Source: Volutella citrinella
Taxonomy: Eukaryota; Ascomycota; Sordariomycetes; Hypocreales; Nectriaceae
NCBI GenBank assembly: GCA_034401135.1
Contig: JAWZSP010000001.1
Coordinates: 4,836,001 to 4,900,000 of the forward strand
DNA length: 64,000 bases
Direction: 5' to 3'
Shown here: in pieces, positions 57,532-64,000 of the stretch
Position numbering within the stretch: position 1 is the first letter of the stretch
Layout of the letters: the number at the start of each line of letters is the position of its first letter
The notes under the pieces: model-generated
Databases searched by the model: none
What the model was told of the DNA's origin: nothing
The model's input: the letters and a program-made list of their open reading frames with translations, nothing else
Program-made: the position numbers and the translations under genes

Positions 57532-58309
57532 ATGGGCAGAAACGGCAACGGGACAGGGGAGGCCGTTGCGCTGTGTGGGGAAATGTGCGTGAGGTTTGGA
57601 GAGGAGTGGTTCCCGTTCTGCAGTGCTGCACACCTCGAGGGCTGGCAGATGGCTTTGTATAGAAGCTGCTGCCTGTGGGCGTGTCGACAGGAGGTCGGAA
57701 AATACGAGAGGCAAACGTGGTCGCCTGCCAGGCAGCCAATTCTGTAGAGGCGGCTCCGGCTAGTCGGGTTTCAGCCTGGCTGAGCGGTGGCTAAGCCATT
57801 GGTGTTGAGGCCTCCCTGCCACTGGTGCAGCCACGGCAGCCTGCTCCCGAAGACCATCCGAAACGGACAGCGAAGGAAGCTATTATCGGACAGTTTGGCG
57901 TTTGAAAGCAGCCCAGGTTTCAGGGCCAGTGCCGGATTGGTCGCCGTCTACAGCCACGGGCTGCATGCAAAAGGGGAGCCTTGCCGTGTTCGGGTTGGAC
58001 GCAGCGATTCAAAACATCGGCGTGGGTGAATACGAGGCAGTCGCCAAGGCGGTGCGGCAATTGGTATCAGCTGTTTGCCTAGTAAGGCTGTTTGCTTTTT
58101 TTACCCGAGTCAGTCATTGTGCCGTTCGTGAGCGGGATGGCGATGCAAGTTGTCAGTCACCCACAATGCAGGTCCCGTTGGTGCCTGGGCGGCCACGTGA
58201 CCCCGCGAACCTGTCGCGCGCCACCAGACACGCCTGAAAGTGCCTAGCATCGCCACTGCCTCGCCCACCACCATCAACCTCTCGTCATGAATTCTTTGCC
58301 GTTGCGGTG
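57532..58309. promoter_or_regulatory. Divergent promoter of F-box gene and EXO5
   Basis: Between the F-box gene (minus) and EXO5 (plus). Contains CACGTGAC at 58194-58201, 109 bases before the EXO5 ATG. No gene is seen. Confidence 0.45.
58194..58201 (+). promoter_or_regulatory. CACGTGAC E-box upstream of EXO5
   Basis: Same octamer and same strand orientation as the elements before uS12m and PAT1. Its closeness to the start codon makes it the best candidate of the three for a functional site. Confidence 0.4.
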
Positions 58310-59933
58310 ATGGCTGCGATGGTTCCAGGCAGTGATACCGAGTTTGGCTACGATTTCTCTGCCGAGGAAGAAGAATTACTGCTCCGATTAGCATCTAGGG
58401 TGTCGTCTCCATGTTCTGAACCATCCGGACGAGACATTCCTACCCCGACCGCAGATTTGGGTTCCAGCAAAATCGACAGGGTGCGAGACCAAAATGACTC
58501 CTCGCGCGCACCGAGTTTGCCTGCCACCAGGCTGGAAGGCGCGCAGGCTTCACTACTTCCCAAGGGTGATGACACAGGAACCATTGCACAGCCCCCATCG
58601 GATACACCCAGCACAGACATTTGCTACCCGAATCGTGAGTAGCTACCGTCGGTTGGGCTTCCTCTAGACTAACTGACCCGAGAAACTAGTCAGTGACGCT
58701 TTGCCGGCTGTGAAACCGGCGCGCATGACGCAAGTTGAATCACCAGGGAGTAAGCCCGAGGAAGATCCCTTCGAAAGTGGCCGCTCGCCGCTACAAAGGT
58801 TCCGCTCCTATCCCCGGAAGCCATTGACTGTGACGGACCTAAATGCCGGCGCATGGTGCGAGGTCCAGTACTGGTACACTTTGACAAGGCTCCCAGGTGG
58901 CCGCAGAACTAGGACACCAGCGATGCGGCAGGGGTCTAAAGTCCATCAGAAGCTCGAAGACGAAGTCCACACTACGGTGAAAGTGGAAGTGATGACCAGG
59001 GAAGATAACTTCGGGTTGAAGCTTTGGAATCTTGTTCAAGGTCTGCGCACGCTCCGGGATACTGGTCTCACGAGAGAACTCGAGGTCTGGGGCACAATCG
59101 ATGGCAATCTTGTTAACGGCATCATTGATGGTGTCAGCTACGAAAACCCGATCCCACAACCGGAGAATAAGATCTCCAACCCCGAAACCCATGATGGTCA
59201 GCGACAATCCTCCCTTGCGGATTATTTTCCATCCACAAAGGAGGAAACAAGCGCTTCCAGGGAACGAAAGGTCTTCCTGACAGATGTCAAAACACGTGGC
59301 TCTCTTGCACCAGTTACGAAAGCCCTGTTGTGGCCGGCCAAGATTCAGCTTTTTCTATACCATAGATTCCTTTCGGAAATGGCCGCAGGGCGCTTGAACT
59401 TTCTGTCCGTGTTCCGACGATACGGTCTCGACCCGGATGACCAATTCTCAGACGCCTTTATTGCACAAATAGCCAGCCTACACGATGAAATGTTCCAATC
59501 ACCCCCGACACAATCGTCTATCGAGTCTGACAGCGGAGCGACGCTGGAGGTACTGGGTTCGGATGGAGCAAACCAGGATGATCTACAATACAAGACCCTC
59601 CGAGAGATGCTCCCGCTGATAAGGTCTGAGCTGCAGCTTACATTTCCCGAAAGGGAAAATAGTTTGGGAAATATGCTGCGCGTCGAGTATGTCCACCGAA
59701 GCGACGGCCGTCGGCTCAACCAGCACGTGTTCCCTGTTTCGGAACAGGTCTTGGAGGTGTATCTAAACCAGTACATGACTTGGTGGCGGGGCGAGCGCGA
59801 GGCGAAAGGCGTCGACATGGAGGAGTCTTTCAAGTGCCGCACGTGTGAGTTTGCGGCCGACTGTGCATGGCGGCAAAAGTTGGACGCGGAGATCTTGCAG
59901 AAAGCCCAGCACAAAGTGCGGGCGTCGGGCTAG
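58310..59933 (+). CDS. EXO5: Exonuclease V (EXO5/DEM1), Fe-S nuclease
   Basis: Single-stranded DNA exonuclease of the PD-(D/E)XK fold with a 4Fe-4S cluster; yeast Exo5/Dem1 acts in mitochondrial DNA maintenance and the human enzyme in nuclear repair. Exons 58310-58634 and 58690-59933 give about 522 residues. The first 150 residues are a disordered Ser/Pro-rich leader. The core starts at VTDLNAGAWCEVQYWYTL, where Cys165 is the first cluster ligand. The nuclease centre is seen as GIIDGV (Asp255) and FLTDVKTRGS (Asp307, Lys309). The remaining three cluster ligands are in FKCRTCEFAADCAW (Cys491, Cys494, Cys500), so the full ligand set is present. RQGSKVHQKLEDEV is the family helix before the catalytic sheet. 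A Ser/Thr-rich insertion (about 265-300) separates the two acidic motifs. Confidence 0.94.
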
Positions 59934-61512
59934 AGCGATGACGACGAATGATTTTGGGAAATGACGAATGGCTCGCCCCCAATGGACGCCATCTTGTGGG
60001 CCACTGGAAGCCTTCAAAGCGACATGGGATACGTGGCTGACCGAAACCCACCTCGGATACCAGAGTCATATGCATCTCAGCCATGATATCTCCCCCGACT
60101 ATGTTGGACGCAGGCTTGCCAGGGTACCCCCGCTCATTACTCGGTAGCTGCCACCGTCCATGTGGCACATTGCAGCTTCGCGTGGGCACGCACTCTGCAA
60201 CAACCGAATGGAGGGGTTCCCCTCATGTTAGTCGAGAGAGCTTGGTGTGGACAGCTCTGGGCGCTCTCTGATAGCTGCCGAGCCGGAGGATTCAATCGCC
60301 AGTTATCAATTTCCGAACACCGATCCCCCAAAACAAGCGGACCTATTGACTACCTGGAACGCGACTTAGGGTTCGGCTTGCGCTCCCCTAGATTGATAGG
60401 AAGATGGTTGCTCGACTGGCTGGCGAGGTCGCCATAGGCTGTTTGGTTGAGCTGAACATGTACGAACTGCGTTAAGACCGACACTTAACTCAAAATGATC
60501 TCTTGCATCTCGCTACCACCAGTCAACTGCGACCCGAGTCATCCCCCCACCTGCGTCTTGGACCCAAGCGTCAGATTCAAGGGTAGCATAATAGCGCCCT
60601 ACATGTTGCATTTTGTCTGGGGTTTGACTGCATGGCTACTGAGGGGTAGTAGTCTCTGGTGAGACACCCCATGCCCCAAGTGGCGTTTCCCCTCCGTGAT
60701 CTGATTTTCTCCAGCAGTAGTTGCATTCTGAAGTCGGCAGTGTGCATCCCGAGGCGGGTAGATGTCTGAATCTATGGCGATCATCCCATCTCGTATTGCA
60801 AGGTTGGTCTTTGCCCAAGTTGAGCGCCCGGCTAACGGCTCGGATTGCACCAACCAAATGCTCGCTGCCGCCGGAGAAAATGTGTTGCCCCGGAGGTAGA
60901 TACGCATTGTGCAGGGGACACAATCTCACATAAATGGGGAGGAGAGCGCCCGGCGAACGAGGCTGCATGCAGCGCTGCATTATGGCCTTATGGCCATCCT
61001 GGCGGTTGGGCTTGCACGACATCCTATGGCCAAGGAGATAGGACGCCACCAGGCCGTTGGTTGTCATTCGTGGGGCATGGTGGCATTCCTTCTGAAGGGA
61101 GGGGGTGCTGCAAGTGGCAGCAGGAGATCCAGGGCCTAATTGCCGGTGGCTCTAGCCTCACCGTTGTCGCTTCGCTACACCAGTTTTCGGAAGACGGCTC
61201 GTGAGTGAACAAGGATCTGCCAGATCCTAGGGTTGCAGGGTGCAGCTCTGGTTCCTCGTACTCCACGTTGGTGGCCTTGATGCCGCCTGCCCGCATATTG
61301 CATAGTCCAATAGATGACGATGTCGCCCGTCACAGTCCCTCGAATATGAAATGGTCTCTTCTAGCCAAGATCAGCAGTACCCGGCAGCTTGGCAGATAAC
61401 TAATCTGAAAAATCATGCGGAAGTCAAGTCTACATAAGATGGGCTTGCCTAGGCAGCTCATCTATGGGCCACGCAACAAACCGATCGACTCCTGACCCAA
61501 TCTATTCGCGAT
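59934..61512. other. Intergenic region upstream of the Zn2Cys6 gene
   Basis: 1.58 kb without a supportable gene; it holds the EXO5 3' end and the transcription factor promoter. Open frames on both strands have random composition. Confidence 0.5.
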
Positions 61513-63592
61513 ATGTCAAGCGATGTTCTCAACTTCAACCGGCCTTGTAGCGCCTGCCGTAGGCGAAAGGTTCGCTGTGATAAGGCCAAGCCGTGCAACA
61601 ACTGCATCCGTCACCGTGTCTCTTGTGTATATGAGGCACCCCGTGAGTCTCTGATGAGCCACCAGCTGCTTCAGGATAGGGTCGAGCGGCTGGAGCGATT
61701 GGTGGAGGAACTGTCGACCTTTTCATTGTCAAACTCCAGCCAATCCCCCCGCCGGAGAAGTTCGTCCGTCAACAGCCCGTTCAGCAGCTTCGACGACTTG
61801 TCTGACCCAGCTGTCGATACTGGCGTCCAGATATTCGGTGGAGACACCTCGTTCTACATGGGCCCAGATGATTGGATGTCGTTGGACTACCTTGCATGCT
61901 CGCCATCTCATATGCTAAATGTTTGCCAAGACGAAGAGGCCAACCGGAGCTCGACATGGCCACTATATGCTGGACAGACTAGGGGTAATTTGGCCCCATT
62001 TCGCCTTCCGATACCAAAGGAGAATACGGTATTAGAGCTCTTCTTTGAACATATCGAACCCTTCATTGGGATCAACCACCAGGGCTATACCTGGCAAATC
62101 ATTACAGAATCTCGGGACGCATCGGCGTCCTTTCGTCCCGAGATCGAGGCGCTGGTGTTCGCAATGCAATTCATCACTGTTTCCATGCTGCCAAACTCTT
62201 ACATTCAAGAACAGCTGGGCTTAGACAAGACCGACCTTGTCAGCAAGTTACAGCAAGCTACAGAGTGCGCATTCGAAGCCGCGAGTATCATGCGGAGCCG
62301 CAGCACTCACGTCTTCAACGCGCTGCTGTATTACATTGTACGTTCGCCTCCTCCTTGCCTGACAACTCCTCTTCTCACATGCTCAAGACCTGCCATTTTC
62401 ACACGGGCAACTGTGAAACGGGTACGGTGCTTCTGGGGCTCGCAAGCAGCATCGCTAGGCGCCTCGGGTTGCATCGAGACCCAGCCAATTATGGATATCC
62501 GGCGTGGAATATCGAACTCAGGCGACGTATGTGGGGTCACCTTGCTGCACTCGACACACAGTCGAGCTATCTGGAAGGTTCGGGATCGCGCATACTGCCC
62601 TTGAGCGATGTGCAACGGTCGATGAATGTCAGCGACTCTGCGTGGCAGCCGTCGCGGTTGGGCACTGCTGACTGCATGCCAAGGGAGGTGGAGGGGTGTG
62701 GTGACACAGCTGCAGCTCTGATCCGGAGAGAGCTTTGCCGCACATGGCACAACATTGCTGAAGCGCGAAAATGGGCATCGAGCTGCCATGAGCTTGTTTC
62801 CATTGTTGGTGAGACGACAAGATATGTCAAGTGTCGATTCCTCTGCCATTTCGACGGAACGAGTCCAATTCAACACGTAATGACGCGGTGGTACAACGCG
62901 ATGATCAAGTCACTGCAAGTCAGTGTAATTTTTTTTCATGCATCGGCGACGAGGCCGAAACTCCATTGCCACATGCTGGAGCAGCTCCAAGATCAGTAAG
63001 AGCCGCTCCCCTCGTCTTTCTGATGTGACCTAACGCCGTATCTAGGATCTATGAGGACTGTCTAGAGTGTCTTGAAGAGTTGTCTCATGGCGAAAAGCTT
63101 GCTACATTGTATCACTGGCAATGGGCCTTCCGCTGGCCGATGCCACTCCACGTTGTGGCTGGCCTCCTGATCGGCCTTGCCCAGCAACCAGATCACCCAG
63201 ACACCGAACGGGCCTGGGACCAAATTGACGCTGTATTCCAGCGATATAACAATGATGATATTTCGATGGCAAAGGTGCCGGCATGGCACTCTATCGAGGT
63301 GCTGTGCGACCAAGCTCTACTTGTGCACCCCGACCGAGCTCACGATGGCCGGCCATACACAAAGCGCCTACACACAATGGAAGCTGTGAAGCGGTCTGAT
63401 ACAGGAGACCCAACACATCCGCACATGAGCGAGCCCTCGTTCTCCCAAGCAAACAATGAAAAAACTGGAGAGGGGTTCATGGACGGCTATCTCCCGGAGG
63501 AGGTTGTGAAGATGGGGTTTACAAACAGCGACATCGATGCCGTCTTCTTCAATTTCGCAGGGCAAGGCGATTTCCTCTCGGTTGATATTTAA
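61513..63592 (+). CDS. Zn2Cys6 transcription factor with fungal-specific middle domain
   Basis: Binuclear zinc cluster regulator of about 659 residues; exons 61513-62337, 62388-62995 and 63046-63592. The DNA-binding cluster is at the very N terminus: CSACRRRKVRC...CNNCIRHRVSC, spaced C-x2-C-x6-C-x5-C-x2-C-x6-C. It is followed by a coiled coil (QDRVERLERLVEELS, about 55-70) for dimerisation. The fungal-specific transcription factor domain runs through the middle: FFEHIEPFIGINHQGY, then a LALL-like ALVFAMQFITVSM, and across the first intron TGNCETGTVLLGLASSIARRLGLHRDP and ELRRRMWGHLAALDTQSS, all typical of this domain. Target genes are unknown. The neighbour downstream is an oxidoreductase transcribed towards it, which is a reasonable but unproven candidate target. 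Confidence 0.92.
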
Positions 63593-63690
63593 ACAATACG
63601 AAAGCGCTTTTAAGAAGCCGTTTGTGTGAGTGTGAATAATCTTGCTGCGGCTTCTCAAAGTTGTCATTATCTATATCCCGCTCCCACTTC

Positions 63691-64000
63691 TCAGTGCTTC
63701 GTTCTCCGATGCGTACGTGTCATACCGAATCCCCATCCATCTGGGTGCGGTTAGCCTGGCAAAGTCATACACATCATGGGGGATGGATATGAAACTCACA
63801 TTGTGATGCAACATGCACATCGATTTCCAGCTCATCAGCCCAGTGCCAGACTAGGTTCGGGTTGCGTAGGAATTCTCGACCGACTAGGACAGCATCCACT
63901 GTGCCCTCCTTGAGATACCCCTGAGCCTGTGTTCCGGTAGTGATGTTGCCGACCGCGCCGACCTTGGCGCCCGTCCCGGCAACAGCCTTCTTGACGGCAT
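63691..64000 (-). CDS. NADH:flavin oxidoreductase (old yellow enzyme, YqjM-like), 3' end only
   Basis: The gene runs off the right edge; only its C-terminal part is present. Minus-strand exons are 64000-63800 (incomplete) and 63740-63691. Visible sequence resembles the end of the FMN-dependent TIM barrel of the old yellow enzyme family: KVGAVGNITTGTQAQGYLKE, then VDAVLVGREFLRNPNLVW, with the phosphate-binding GNI and GRxFxxNP motifs, and HWADELEIDVHVASQ before the intron. The last exon, chosen so that the frame continues to YGWGFGM, ends at TGA. Reading through the intron would stop after about ten residues. Such enzymes reduce activated C=C bonds of enones and related compounds with NAD(P)H. 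It is tail-to-tail with the Zn2Cys6 gene, 98 bases apart. Confidence 0.8.

Overview
The window is nuclear DNA from a filamentous ascomycete, most likely a Sordariomycete and plausibly of the order Hypocreales. The basis is: genes split by introns mostly of 50-130 nt with GTRNGT-like donors and CTAAC-like branch sites; no operons; and gene families confined to or typical of Pezizomycotina (a Helo-like STAND N-terminal domain, Zn2Cys6 regulators, a CFEM-type membrane protein, a fungal P450). The order is inferred from overall character, not from a database match.

Layout. 2.3-6.0 kb: protein kinase C (cell-wall integrity). 6.6-9.7 kb: a divergent pair of mitochondrial genes, a short/branched-chain acyl-CoA dehydrogenase and ribosomal protein uS12m. 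10.2-11.7 kb: a KRE2/MNT1-type Golgi mannosyltransferase. 14.4-18.6 kb: a large protein joining a Helo-like N-terminal domain, TPR-like repeats, a long disordered stretch and a degenerate Hsp70-like ATPase domain; I consider it the most unusual gene here. 19.0-24.4 kb: mitochondrial dihydroorotate dehydrogenase diverging from the mRNA-decay factor PAT1. 24.9-27.8 kb: RNA polymerase III subunit RPC37/RPC5 and the U3 snoRNP factor LCP5/neuroguidin. 28.4-36.8 kb: a TM9/EMP70 protein, Mediator MED4 head-to-head with cytochrome bc1 subunit QCR10, the ER glucosyltransferase ALG10 with a duplicated N-terminal segment, and a small unknown protein.

39.6-43.5 kb is accessory in flavour: an HSL-type alpha/beta hydrolase followed by a cytochrome P450 on the same strand. 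44.5-48.3 kb: a CHIP-like U-box E3 ligase and a NIPA-type magnesium transporter. 48.3-54.3 kb is gene-poor; it holds the frameshifted remains of a fungal kinase-like gene and one uncharacterised two-exon gene. 54.3-60 kb: a CFEM-like membrane protein without a visible signal peptide, a short hypothetical protein, a small membrane-anchored F-box protein, and exonuclease V. The right edge has a Zn2Cys6 transcription factor tail-to-tail with the truncated 3' end of an old-yellow-enzyme-type NADH:flavin oxidoreductase.

The recognisable genes are mostly independent housekeeping units: mitochondrial function (acyl-CoA dehydrogenase, uS12m, DHODH, QCR10, perhaps EXO5), the secretory pathway and glycosylation (mannosyltransferase, EMP70, ALG10), and RNA metabolism (PAT1, RPC37, LCP5, MED4). 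The same CACGTGAC octamer lies 100-800 nt upstream of uS12m, PAT1 and EXO5. No tRNA, rRNA, CRISPR array or intact transposon was found. All exon structures were worked out by eye from reading frame and splice signals and have not been checked against transcripts.
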